A DNA stretch of 64,000 nt from Roseovarius sp. THAF9 (GTDB lineage: Bacteria > Pseudomonadota > Alphaproteobacteria > Rhodobacterales > Rhodobacteraceae): contig NZ_CP045404.1 of assembly GCF_009363715.1 (NCBI RefSeq), forward strand, positions 3,254,001 through 3,318,000. The letters run 5' to 3'. This document shows positions 17,862 through 26,883 of the stretch, in pieces. A program made the position numbers and the translations under genes. Below the pieces are notes generated by a model that made no database searches, was not told the DNA's origin, and was given only the letters and a program-made list of their open reading frames with translations. The stretch's first letter is position 1. Every line of letters begins with the position of its first letter.

Positions 17862-18569
17862 TTAGCTGGCCTTGGCGCCTCCCGCGCCGACAGCCAGTTC
17901 GAAACTGCTCCAGGTGCGATTGACGTGTGTGTGCAACCGCATCGTGTGCTCGCGGACGAGGCGCTCCGACAGATCAGCATCCCGCGCTTCGATCGCCTCT
18001 ATGATTTCCGCATGATCGACGACCGACCGCCGCACGCGGTTGCCCTCGCCCATCGCCCGAACCCGCACCGCGTTCATGTGCAGAAACAGGCCGTCCGCCA
18101 TCTTCCGCAGCAATTTACAGCGCGAGATCTCGAGGATGCGCTGATGAAAGCGGATATTGTCGTCGGAGTATTCCGAGATGCGCGTGTTGGCGATCTCGTC
18201 GTTGTATTTCGCCGCGATGGTGCGCAGGCTGGCAATCTCGCGATCCGTCGCGTGTTCGCAGGCCAGACGCGCCGCCATGCCTTCCAGCGCGGCCCAGGCA
18301 ACGATCATGTCCAGGATGTCCGAAAGGCTCTTGCGCTGCACGAACACGCCTTTGCGCGGCTGAACCTCGACCAGACCATCACGCTCCAGCCGGGCCACGG
18401 CCTCGCGCAAAGGTGTCCGCGAGACGCCCAGCTGCTCGGCCAGATCACGCTCGTCCAGACGCAGATCTGTCGCGCTGTCGTAGATGTTCATATCAGTGAT
18501 CGCTGCCCGAAGCATTTCGTAGACGTGATCCTTCAGCGTGAAATTCGAAGGCACAGGTTTCAGCTTCAT
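17862..18569 (-). CDS. GntR-family regulator (FadR/FCD subfamily), putative oxalate-locus regulator
   Basis: 235 residues from ATG 18569 (MKLKPVPSNF, preceded by GGAGAGGG; the upstream in-frame start has no ribosome site). N-terminal winged HTH: LDERDLAEQLGVSRTPLREAV then RLERDGLVEVQPRKGVFV. The C-terminal helical FCD effector domain (about 90-220) has metal-ligand type residues (FHQRILEIS, later VVDHAEIIEAI). FCD regulators bind small carboxylates or acyl-CoA. It leads the oxc operon. A perfect TGGTATACCA palindrome 44 nt upstream of its start, with near copies before two plus-strand units, suggests autoregulation and control of the divergent arm. Confidence 0.88.
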   Translation of the reverse strand: MKLKPVPSNFTLKDHVYEMLRAAITDMNIYDSATDLRLDERDLAEQLGVSRTPLREAVARLERDGLVEVQPRKGVFVQRKSLSDILDMIVAWAALEGMAARLACEHATDREIASLRTIAAKYNDEIANTRISEYSDDNIRFHQRILEISRCKLLRKMADGLFLHMNAVRVRAMGEGNRVRRSVVDHAEIIEAIEARDADLSERLVREHTMRLHTHVNRTWSSFELAVGAGGAKAS

Positions 18570-18612
18570 GCGCCCTCTCCGATCAGGTGTTGCGCGGCGT
18601 CGTTTGCGACGC

Positions 18613-18622
18613 TGGTATACCA
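18613..18622. promoter_or_regulatory. Putative GntR operator O1 (perfect palindrome TGGTATACCA)
   Basis: A 10-bp perfect palindrome 44 nt upstream of gntR. Form and spacing fit FCD-GntR operators, which are typically short GT/AC palindromes. It overlaps the inferred -10 of the minus-strand promoter. Confidence 0.6.
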
Positions 18623-18828
18623 TACACAGCATACCTTACACGACAAACGATTTTTCAGTTCTGCTCAAAAAATCGCCGGTATCCGGCAAAAATCCAGTCC
18701 AAAATTCTAGGTCAAGATGCTTTTTTTATTGCACTTTTTCACACGAAAAAAAATCTGCCCGAGCGATCAATCAAGGTTATCAAAGGCACGAATCTCGCAG
18801 GTTGCGATACTATGAGTTTATTGGTATC

Positions 18829-18838
18829 TGGTATTCCA
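18829..18838. promoter_or_regulatory. Putative GntR operator O2 (TGGTATTCCA)
   Basis: A 9/10 match to O1, 36 nt before the hydrolase start; a further TGGTAT half-site sits at 18822-18827, 7 nt upstream in direct orientation. The position would let a repressor block the plus-strand transcript of the hydrolase and sucC. Confidence 0.55.
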
Positions 18839-18873
18839 CAAGGTCATCACCATGTGCATGAAAGGACCTGTTT

Positions 18874-19410
18874 TTGCTTATCCGCGCCGACGAATCAGCC
18901 CTCATCGTCATCGACATGCAGGAGCGCCTGGTGCCCGCAATGCAGGCACCGGCCCGCACGATTCGCAATACGAGAACGCTCTGTGCCGGCGCACGCGAAA
19001 TGAACATCCCCATCGTTATGACCGAACAATATCCAAAGGGGCTTGGCAAGACCGTGTCCGAGCTGGAGACGCCGGAGGCCACGGTGCTTCCGAAGATGCA
19101 TTTCTCCTGCATGGAAGACGAAGATTTCGCCGCGCATTTCCGTAGCCTGAATCGCAAACAGGCCGTGATCGCGGGGATGGAGGCGCATATCTGCGTGGTC
19201 CAGACCGCCGCCAGCCTGATCGAGGATGGCTACGAGGTTTTCGTGGTCTCTGACGCCACGGCCTCGCGCACGCTGGAAAGCGAGGCGGCCTGTATCGCTC
19301 GGCTGAGCGCCTGTGGCGCCGGCATCGTCACCACGGAGATGGTCGTGTTCGAATGGCTTGGCAAGGCCGGGACACCGCAATTCAAGAACATGTTGCATCT
19401 CATCAAGTAA
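18874..19410 (+). CDS. Isochorismatase-fold cysteine hydrolase (ISOC1/2-like)
   Basis: 178-residue cysteine hydrolase. It starts at TTG 18874, with AAAGGA 7 nt upstream; no ATG gives the full domain. The catalytic triad is visible: Asp in LIVIDMQE, Lys in VLPKMHF and Cys in EAHICVVQT. TEQYPKGLG and the C-terminal FKNMLHLIK match the ISOC1/2-type branch, whose substrates are mostly unknown. The superfamily includes nicotinamidase, N-carbamoylsarcosine amidase and ureidoacrylate amidase, so hydrolysis of a C-N bond is likely. It begins the divergent arm of the oxalate locus, 27 nt before sucC. Releasing oxalate from an amide such as oxamate is a speculative possibility. Confidence 0.8.
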   Translation: MLIRADESALIVIDMQERLVPAMQAPARTIRNTRTLCAGAREMNIPIVMTEQYPKGLGKTVSELETPEATVLPKMHFSCMEDEDFAAHFRSLNRKQAVIAGMEAHICVVQTAASLIEDGYEVFVVSDATASRTLESEAACIARLSACGAGIVTTEMVVFEWLGKAGTPQFKNMLHLIK

Positions 19411-19437
19411 AAAAGCATCGGGAGGAGCTTTGAGACA

Positions 19438-20631
19438 ATGAACATCCATGAATACCAGGCGAAGGCCTTGCTGCGCTCTTACGGGGCGCCTGTATCGGAC
19501 GGGCGTGTCGTTTTGCGCGCGGAAGAGGCGAAGACGGCGGCGGGGGAGCTTGACGGCCCCGTCTGGGTGGTCAAGGCGCAGATCCATGCGGGCGGCCGCG
19601 GCAAGGGCACCTTCAAGGAGGCAGGCGCCGGCGACGCGGGCGGCGTGCGCATCACCAAGTCGGTCTCCGAGGCCGCCGAGGAGGCCAAGAAGATGCTGGG
19701 CCGCACGCTGGTGACCAAGCAGACCGGCGACGCCGGCAAGCAGGTGGGCCGCATCTATATCGAGGAAGGTGCGGCCATCGCCAAGGAATTCTACCTGGCG
19801 CTTCTGGTGGACCGGGTGACCTCCCGCGTCAGCTTCGTCGCCTCCACCGAGGGCGGCATGGACATCGAGGAAGTGGCCGAGAAAACGCCCGAGAAGATCC
19901 TCAGCCTGAGCGTCGATCCCGCCACCGGCTACCAGCCGTTTCATGGCCGCCGCATCGCCTTCATGCTGGAGCTCGAGGGCGCGGCGGTGAAGCAATGCGT
20001 CAAGCTGATGGGCACGCTTTACAACATGTTCCTGGAAAAGGACATGGAGATGCTCGAGATCAACCCGCTCATTCTCACCGAGAGCAACGAGCTGAAGTGC
20101 CTCGACGCCAAGATGGGCTTTGACTCCAACGCGGTCTATCGCCATTCCGACATCGCCGAGCTGCGCGACACCACGGAAGAAGACCCCAAGGAGCTGGAAG
20201 CGTCCAAGTACGACCTCAACTACATCGCGCTGGATGGCGAGATCGGCTGCATGGTCAACGGCGCGGGGCTGGCCATGGCGACGATGGACATCATCAAGCT
20301 TTACGGCGCCGAGCCGGCGAACTTCCTCGACGTGGGCGGGGGTGCCACCAAGGACAAGGTGACCGAGGCGTTCAAGATCATCACCTCCGACCCGCAGGTG
20401 AAGGGCATCCTGGTGAACATCTTCGGCGGCATCATGCGCTGCGACGTGATCGCCGAGGGCGTGGTCGCGGCCGTGAAAGAGGTCGGCCTGCAGGTCCCTC
20501 TCGTGGTCCGGCTCGAGGGCACCAATGTCGAGAAGGGCAAGGAGATCATCAACACCTCCGATGTTGACGTGATCGCCGCCGACGACCTCAAGGACGGCGC
20601 CCAGAAGATCGTGAAAGCCGTCAAAGGCTGA
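19438..20631 (+). CDS. sucC: Succinyl-CoA synthetase (ADP-forming) beta subunit, canonical
   Basis: 397-residue ATP-grasp subunit, with typical length and an intact series of SucC motifs: [12 protein letters not shown] at the start, AGGRGKGTF in the ATP-grasp domain, [16 protein letters not shown] and [15 protein letters not shown] in the C-terminal ligase domain. It starts at ATG 19438 after GGAGGAG. The companion alpha subunit lies at 21226, separated by a lipoprotein gene. It would make succinyl-CoA, or run in reverse in the TCA cycle. Its position in the oxalate divergent arm suggests either the genome's only SCS or a dedicated copy feeding CoA to Frc; the window alone cannot tell. Confidence 0.93.
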   Translation: MNIHEYQAKALLRSYGAPVSDGRVVLRAEEAKTAAGELDGPVWVVKAQIHAGGRGKGTFKEAGAGDAGGVRITKSVSEAAEEAKKMLGRTLVTKQTGDAGKQVGRIYIEEGAAIAKEFYLALLVDRVTSRVSFVASTEGGMDIEEVAEKTPEKILSLSVDPATGYQPFHGRRIAFMLELEGAAVKQCVKLMGTLYNMFLEKDMEMLEINPLILTESNELKCLDAKMGFDSNAVYRHSDIAELRDTTEEDPKELEASKYDLNYIALDGEIGCMVNGAGLAMATMDIIKLYGAEPANFLDVGGGATKDKVTEAFKIITSDPQVKGILVNIFGGIMRCDVIAEGVVAAVKEVGLQVPLVVRLEGTNVEKGKEIINTSDVDVIAADDLKDGAQKIVKAVKG

Positions 20632-20633
20632 CG

Positions 20634-21125
20634 ATGGGGCGCTCGGTAAACCTTGGCCTGCTGGCCGCCACGCTCCTGCTCTCCGCTTGCGGGTCCGGCG
20701 GCGACGGCATCTCGCGCTCCGGCACCGACCCGGTCAGCCTCGATCGCGTGATCGTCCTGAACGACAGCATCTGCGGCCCGACCCGCCCCGATTTTGCCGG
20801 GGCCAAGGCGCGCATGGTGGCCGAGGGCCTGACGGTCGAGGAGGGCGGACGCAACTTCTCGCCCACCGAGGCCGTCTCGGCCGCCGTCACCCGCACGCCC
20901 GAGGGCCGGACGTTCTGTGCCGTCAGCGCGCGCTTTCCCGGCAACGTCTACACGCTGGAACAGGCCATGACCGAGCGCTTCGGCGCGCCGCGCATGACCG
21001 ACCGGATCACCCCGCCCGCACGCGTCTACAACCTGGGCGCCAAGGGCAACCTGATCCTGGTGATCCGGGGCACCCCGGGCCGCACCGTGACCGCCTATGA
21101 CCTGGGCTATGCCACGGGCATCTGA
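20634..21125 (+). CDS. Small predicted lipoprotein embedded between sucC and sucD
   Basis: 163 residues with a lipoprotein signal: positively charged MGRS, a hydrophobic stretch, and lipobox LLSAC with Cys21 as the lipidation site. The mature part has no domain I recognise. It contains two further cysteines (SICGP, RTFCAV) that could pair, and regularly spaced beta-type segments. It starts 2 nt after the sucC stop, so it is surely cotranscribed. A cell-envelope product inside a TCA-enzyme operon is odd; similar small genes occur between sucC and sucD in other Rhodobacterales as far as I recall. Function unknown. Confidence 0.75.
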   Translation: MGRSVNLGLLAATLLLSACGSGGDGISRSGTDPVSLDRVIVLNDSICGPTRPDFAGAKARMVAEGLTVEEGGRNFSPTEAVSAAVTRTPEGRTFCAVSARFPGNVYTLEQAMTERFGAPRMTDRITPPARVYNLGAKGNLILVIRGTPGRTVTAYDLGYATGI

Positions 21126-21225
21126 GAGGTTCGAGATATCCGCGTGCGGGGGCTGAGCCCCGCGCGCCAAGACCAACATAACCCCGGTCGCCGGGGACAG
21201 AGATCATCAAGGAAGGAGACGCCAC

Positions 21226-22110
<885 letters not shown>

Positions 22111-22123
22111 GACGTCAAGCGTC

Positions 22124-22146
22124 GGGCCGGGAGCAGTTCCCGGCCC
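22124..22146 (+). terminator. Stem-loop after sucD, possible transcript end
   Basis: GGGCCGGGA pairs perfectly with TCCCGGCCC around a 5-nt loop, 13 nt after the sucD stop. No T-tract follows, so it may be a weak or factor-dependent terminator, or an RNA-stabilising 3' hairpin, rather than a classical terminator. Confidence 0.5.
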
Positions 22147-22248
22147 ACGCAATCCGCGGCAGCCCCGTCATGCGGACCCGCGTTCATACCAAGGTCTAGC
22201 CTTCAAGGGGGCTGGCGCCATAGGCCAACACGACGCATACTCACCTCA

Positions 22249-22277
22249 TTGACACGAAGCTTACTCTTGGCATACCA
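22249..22277 (+). promoter_or_regulatory. Putative promoter with GntR operator O3 for the second sucCD-like pair
   Basis: A consensus -35 TTGACA (22249-22254) is followed after 17 nt by a weak -10 around 22272. The third TGGTATACCA-like element, TGGCATACCA (22268-22277, 9/10), overlaps the -10. This would place the second ligase pair under the same GntR regulator as oxc and frc. Confidence 0.55.
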
Positions 22278-22311
22278 AATACCAAGAGCCATCGCCGAGG
22301 GGAGGCCGCGC

Positions 22312-23478
22312 ATGCTGCTTGCAGAATACCAGTCCAAGGAATTGCTGGCCCAGTACGGCGTGTCCGTACCGCCGGGCAAGATGGCCCGCACGCCCGACGA
22401 GGCCGAAGCCGCCTGCGCCAACATTCCGGCGCGCAAGTTCGTGGTGAAGGCGCAGATCACGTCGGGCGCGCGCGGTCTTGCCGGCGGCATCAAGTTCGCC
22501 GCCACCGCCTCTGCGGTAAAGGACGAGGCTGCCAGGCTTCTGGGAAAGCAACTGGTCACGAACCAGACCGGGGTCACCGGGGAAACGGTGCATGCCGTCT
22601 ATGTCGAAGCCGACGTCAAGCATGACGCCCAGTATTACATTGCCTTCGCGCTCGATCCCGACACTGGCGCGCCACTGCTCGTTGCCTCCCCCGATGGTGG
22701 GGTGGAGTTCGAGCAGAAGGCGCAGATGAATGCCAGCGAAGTCGCCAAGCACAGCCTGACCGGCAGCCCTGACGCGGATCGCGCCGGTCTGACCGAGTTT
22801 CTGTCCGGCCTCGGGATGAAAGACGAGAAGGCAGTCGAACAACTGCTGTCGGCCTGCGAAGCGTTCATCGAGAACGACATGGCCCTGCTGGAGATCAACC
22901 CGTTCGTCCGCACGCCCGACGGCACCTGGATGGCCATCGACGCCAAGGTCGCGCTGGATGCCAGCGCCGCGTTCCGGCACCCGGAGTGGGATTCGATGGT
23001 CTCGGGCGAGGGCCTGCCCGCCGTGGAAACCGCGGCGCAAAAGAGCAACATCAACTTCGTCAAACTGACCGGCAACCTCGGGGTCGTGGTCAACGGCGCG
23101 GGGTTGGGCCTGGCCACGAACGACATGATCATCGATGCGGGCGGAAAGCCCGCGAACTTCATGGATATCCGCACGACCGCCACCAGCATGGACATCGCCC
23201 GCGGTGTCGAATTGCTGCTGCAGGAGCCTTCGGTCACTGCCATCCTGCTGAATGTGCATGGGGGCGGCATGACGGTCTGCGATACCATCGCCGAGGGCGT
23301 CAACTTCGCCTATTCGCGCAACAACGGCACCAAGCCCGTGATCGCACGTCTGGCCGGCCAGAACGCCGAATGGGGCCAGCGCATTCTCGTCGACCGAAAG
23401 GTCCCGGTCGAGATTTGCGGCACCATGTCCGAAGCCGTGAAACGCGCGGTCGAAATCGCATCCAAGGGGGGACGCTGA
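22312..23478 (+). CDS. Diverged succinyl-CoA synthetase-like beta subunit (substrate unknown)
   Basis: 388-residue ATP-grasp acyl-CoA ligase subunit. It starts at ATG 22312 (MLLAEYQSKELLAQYG) behind GGGGAGG; an upstream in-frame start is leaderless. The ATP-grasp part is conserved (KAQITSGARG, LEINPF), but both loops near the organic-acid site differ from the neighbouring SucC: FMDIRTTATS instead of [10 protein letters not shown], and NVHGGGMTVCDTIAEG instead of [15 protein letters not shown]. That pattern suggests another carboxylate. Malate thiokinase MtkA is one known diverged relative, but its loops differ again. It overlaps the alpha subunit by 1 nt (TGATG). Context suggests oxalate, formate or another small acid. 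Confidence 0.8.
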   Translation: MLLAEYQSKELLAQYGVSVPPGKMARTPDEAEAACANIPARKFVVKAQITSGARGLAGGIKFAATASAVKDEAARLLGKQLVTNQTGVTGETVHAVYVEADVKHDAQYYIAFALDPDTGAPLLVASPDGGVEFEQKAQMNASEVAKHSLTGSPDADRAGLTEFLSGLGMKDEKAVEQLLSACEAFIENDMALLEINPFVRTPDGTWMAIDAKVALDASAAFRHPEWDSMVSGEGLPAVETAAQKSNINFVKLTGNLGVVVNGAGLGLATNDMIIDAGGKPANFMDIRTTATSMDIARGVELLLQEPSVTAILLNVHGGGMTVCDTIAEGVNFAYSRNNGTKPVIARLAGQNAEWGQRILVDRKVPVEICGTMSEAVKRAVEIASKGGR

Positions 23479-24350
23479 TGGCCATTCTCGTCGACGAAAA
23501 CACGCGCCTTCTGGTGCAGGGCATGACCGGTCGCGCCGGCACGTTCTATACCGACCAGGCGATGCGTTACGGAACGAACTGCGTTGCGGGCGTACGCCCC
23601 GGGCGTGGCGGCACCTCGCATCTCGGCTTGCCGGTCTTTCACACCTGTGCCGAAGCGGTCAAGGAAACAAAGGCGAATGCCAGCCTTGTCACCGTGCCCG
23701 CCCCCAAAGCCGCCGACGCCATGATCGAGGCGATCGAAGCCGAGATAGAGGTAGTCGTCTGCATCACCGAACGTGTGCCACAACACGACATGCGCAGGGT
23801 CAAGGAGGCGCTCGAAGGGTCGCAAACGGTACTGATCGGCCCGAACAGCCAGGGGATCCTGACGCCCGGACAATGCAAGATCGGGGTGATGCCGACCGTC
23901 GATGCAAAGCCGGGCCAGATCGGCATCGCGTCGCGCTCAGCCTCGCTCACTTCCGAGGTTCTGGCCAGTTGCAGCGCCGCCAATCTGGGCCAGTCCACCA
24001 CCGTCGGTGTCGGAGGTGACGTGCTGCACGGGATCGGCTTTGTCGGCTGCCTGGAGAAGTTCCGCGACGACCCGGATACCAAGGCCGTGGTCCTGATCGG
24101 CGAAATGGGTGGACGCGAAGAGGAACTGGCCGCGGAGTACCTCTCTTCGGTCGATTACGGCAAGCCCGTGGTGGGTCTGGTGGTGGGGCGCCACGCGCCA
24201 GTCGGCCGCCGGATGGGCCACGCCGGCACGTTGTCGGTCTTCGGCAACCTGTCGGCCGATGACAAGGTTTCGCTTCTGCGCGATGCGGGCGTTGTGATTG
24301 CCCGCGATGCAGGAACCGTGGTGGAAACCGTCCAATCCTGCCTGTCCTGA
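23478..24350 (+). CDS. Diverged succinyl-CoA synthetase-like alpha subunit (substrate unknown)
   Basis: 290 residues starting [18 protein letters not shown]. The CoA-binding domain and the phospho-histidine loop [10 protein letters not shown] are intact, so the ADP-forming ligase mechanism should be kept. The GPNCPG segment of the canonical subunit is GPNSQG here: the proline that lies beside the acyl substrate in known structures is glutamine. GEIGGSAEE is GEMGGREEE. It is translationally coupled to the beta subunit and ends the oxalate divergent arm. It resembles SucD and MtkB in fold; the substrate cannot be named from sequence. Confidence 0.8.
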   Translation: MAILVDENTRLLVQGMTGRAGTFYTDQAMRYGTNCVAGVRPGRGGTSHLGLPVFHTCAEAVKETKANASLVTVPAPKAADAMIEAIEAEIEVVVCITERVPQHDMRRVKEALEGSQTVLIGPNSQGILTPGQCKIGVMPTVDAKPGQIGIASRSASLTSEVLASCSAANLGQSTTVGVGGDVLHGIGFVGCLEKFRDDPDTKAVVLIGEMGGREEELAAEYLSSVDYGKPVVGLVVGRHAPVGRRMGHAGTLSVFGNLSADDKVSLLRDAGVVIARDAGTVVETVQSCLS

Positions 24351-24418
24351 TATTGCAAACGCGCAAACGGGTTGTCGGGCGGGCTCTGAAGCGTTTCGCT
24401 TTTCGCTGATGGAGCAGT

Positions 24419-25246
24419 GTGAAGGCGGAACGCTCTAGTGACGTGATGTTCGCCGCTGCCGACGAGATCCACACCCGCGCAGAGCAAATAGGTGCGTTTT
24501 CGAACGACTTGTCTCACCGCACCGAAAAACAGGCGACGACCCTCGAAAAGGCAGTCGCTTCGCTGGACGAGCTTACCGGGTCAGTATGCTCTAACGCTGA
24601 CCGCGCAATCGAGGTCGAAAGTGTTGTTCAAAGCGCACGCAACGAGGCCGAATCCAGCGGGCGAGTAGTGATCGACGCGGTGAACGCAATGGACGAGATC
24701 AAGCGCTCGTCCGAAACGATTTCCAAGATAATCCTGCTGATTGACGATATCGCTTTCCAGACCAATCTACTTGCCCTTAATGCAGGGGTCGAGGCGTCTC
24801 GTGCCGGGGATGCAGGGCGCAGCTTCGCAGTTGTCGCCTCGGAAGTCCGTTCGCTTGCCCAGAACTCGGCGGATACCGCCAAGAACATCAAGGACACCAT
24901 CACAGCCAGCTCGCAACACGTAAACTCCGGCGTCGATCTGGTAAACCGTGCCGGGCAGGCGCTCGAGGATATCGTCGAACGCGTGATCAAGATCTCCGAA
25001 CTTGTCAGCGAGATCGCCAAAGGAGCGCAGTAACAGTCCGTCGGCCTCGCCGAGGTCAACGGAGACATGACCCAGATCGATCAGGTCACCCAGCAGAACG
25101 CGACCATGGTCAAAGAGGCGACTGCGGCCAGTGTCACGCTCAAGCAGGAGGTCGACGGCCTTCGCAGCCAGGTGGCCCGATTTGGCCTGCGCAGCGGTCC
25201 TGCCGACGTTTCGACCTCTCCGAACCTGTTGGTGGTCGGCGCTTGA
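24419..25246 (+). pseudogene. Methyl-accepting chemotaxis protein remnant with in-frame stop
   Basis: Only the cytoplasmic signalling region of a chemoreceptor remains. The hairpin tip is recognisable (DDIAFQTNLLALNAGVEASR, then GRSFAVVASEVRSLAQ), but the sensor, transmembrane and HAMP parts are missing. A TAA at 25031-25033 interrupts the conserved GAQEQS segment, where a Glu codon is expected. The same frame then continues with good MCP sequence (VGLAEVNGDMTQIDQVTQQ) to a TGA at 25244-25246. The GTG at 24419 has no convincing ribosome site. This looks like a decayed gene; the 205-residue first half could still be made but should not signal normally. Confidence 0.8.
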
Positions 25247-25601
25247 GCGCCGCATTCCGGTTGTCGCCTTCGCTCCACCAAAACCGAAGACATCACGCGT
25301 CGGCGCTGCGGTTACACCAACTCCGCCAGAAAAAACTGGTGCAGTTCAGACCACTTCAAAATGAATTTGCGCGGCGACGCGGCAGACACTCAGCATATCC
25401 CATCTTAGGATTTGCCTAAGCGACCCTGAGGGACGTTCTTCTTTTCCCCTTTCGCAAAACGTGCCACTTCAGTTCCAAGCCTAATTGCTTTTCGTTCACG
25501 TGCTGGAAGGTCAGGCGGTTCGTACCGTGGGCCAGACTGCATTTCACGAAGACTCCGATAAACGGCTTTTCGGAGAACGAAAATATGACGGGAGACAAGA
25601 C
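25247..25601. other. 355-bp intergenic region upstream of the oxygenase operon
   Basis: No gene is supported. It contains the interrupted palindrome CTTAGG-ATTTG-CCTAAG at 25404-25420 (6-bp arms), a candidate operator for the oxygenase operon. The long in-frame extension upstream of the monooxygenase start lacks similarity to the family. No clear terminator for the chemoreceptor remnant is visible. Confidence 0.5.
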
Positions 25602-26870
25602 ATGACCGACTACACCGACACATTGGTCGTCGGCGCGGGCCAGGCCGGCATCGCCATGAGCGAGCATCTTCGTCGCCACGGCATCCCGCATATCGTCGTG
25701 GAAAAGAACCGTATTGCCGAGGCCTGGCGCACACGCCGCTGGGATTCGCTGGTGGCGAACGGTCCGGCTTGGCATGACCGGTTCCCCAACATGGAATTCA
25801 GCGCATCACATCCCGAGGCCTTTCCGACCAAGGAAGAGGTGGCCGATTACATGACCGCCTACGCGCAGATGATCGACGCTCCCATCCGCACCGGCGTCGA
25901 GGTGAAACGACTGGACCGCAATGAAGGCCGCCCCGGATTTACGGTGACCACCTCGGACGGCGTGATCGAGGCCAATTCCGTGATTGCCGCCACCGGCGCG
26001 TTCCAGCATCCCGTTATCCCCGGCATCGTCCCCGACTGCGCGGGCGTCACGCAACTGCACTCCGCCGACTATCGCAACCCCGCCACCCTGCCCGAGGGCG
26101 CGGTGCTGGTGGTGGGCGCGGGCTCTTCCGGCGGACAGATCGCCGACGAGCTGCAACGCGTAGGCCGCAAGGTATTTCTCTGCGTCGGGCCGCATGACCG
26201 TCCGCCGCGCATGTACCGGGGTCGCGACTATTGCTGGTGGCTGGGCGTGCTGGGCCTGTGGGATGTGCCGGCCAAGGCGCCGGGCACCGAGCATGTGACG
26301 ATTTCGGTCAGCGGGGCCGAGGGCGGCAAGACCGTGGATTTTCGCAAGCTGGCGCAGGGCGGCATGACGCTGTTGGGTCGTGCCAATGCCTTTGAGGGCG
26401 GGACGTTGTTCATCGGTAACGACCTGCAAGCCAATATAAAAGCGGGCGACGATTATTACATCGACCTACTCGATCAGTGCGATGCCTATGCCGCGCGTCA
26501 CGGCCTTGACCTGCCGCAAGAGCCTCAAGCGCGGGAGTTTTTGCCCGACCCAGATTGCCTGACCAATCCGGTCCGCACGTTGGACCTTGCGGCCGAAGGT
26601 ATCGGCACGATCATCTGGGCCACCGGATATCGTCAGGATTTCAGCTGGATGAAGGTCGACGCCTTCGACGAAAACGGCAGCCCCATCCATAATCGTGGCG
26701 TCTCGCCCGAGACTGGCATCTACTTCCTCGGCCTGCCATGGCAGTCGCGGCGCGGCTCGACCTTTATCTGGGGCGTTTGGCACGATGCGGCTCATGTCGC
26801 CGATCAGATCGCGATCCAGCGCAAGTACCGTGACTATAGCCCGACACCCAATGCCGCCGCAGCGGAATGA
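25602..26870 (+). CDS. FAD-dependent monooxygenase/oxidoreductase (CzcO/FMO type)
   Basis: 422 residues from ATG 25602 (MTDYTDTLVVGAGQAG) with GGAGAC upstream. Two dinucleotide-binding motifs, VVGAGQAGIAMSEH (about 8-21, FAD) and VLVVGAGSSGGQIADEL (about 168-184, NADPH), define a class B flavoprotein monooxygenase fold. IIWATGYRQDF near the C-terminus is the usual ATG-type motif. It lies 13 nt before a Rieske oxygenase gene. Flavin monooxygenases typically oxygenate N, S or carbonyl carbon; it could also act as an NAD(P)H-using partner in the pathway. Substrate unknown. Confidence 0.82.
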   Translation: MTDYTDTLVVGAGQAGIAMSEHLRRHGIPHIVVEKNRIAEAWRTRRWDSLVANGPAWHDRFPNMEFSASHPEAFPTKEEVADYMTAYAQMIDAPIRTGVEVKRLDRNEGRPGFTVTTSDGVIEANSVIAATGAFQHPVIPGIVPDCAGVTQLHSADYRNPATLPEGAVLVVGAGSSGGQIADELQRVGRKVFLCVGPHDRPPRMYRGRDYCWWLGVLGLWDVPAKAPGTEHVTISVSGAEGGKTVDFRKLAQGGMTLLGRANAFEGGTLFIGNDLQANIKAGDDYYIDLLDQCDAYAARHGLDLPQEPQAREFLPDPDCLTNPVRTLDLAAEGIGTIIWATGYRQDFSWMKVDAFDENGSPIHNRGVSPETGIYFLGLPWQSRRGSTFIWGVWHDAAHVADQIAIQRKYRDYSPTPNAAAAE

Positions 26871-26883
26871 GCAGAGCCACAGC

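Larger units (their letters stand above)
18570..18873. promoter_or_regulatory. 304-bp divergent promoter region of the oxalate locus
   Basis: No gene; distinctly AT-rich compared with its flanks (poly-T and poly-A runs near 18720-18752). It holds the promoters for gntR-oxc-frc to the left and the hydrolase-sucCD unit to the right, with one GntR-type palindrome beside each. A plausible minus-strand -35 (TTGTCG) and -10 (TATGGT), 16 nt apart, overlap the first palindrome. Confidence 0.7.
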
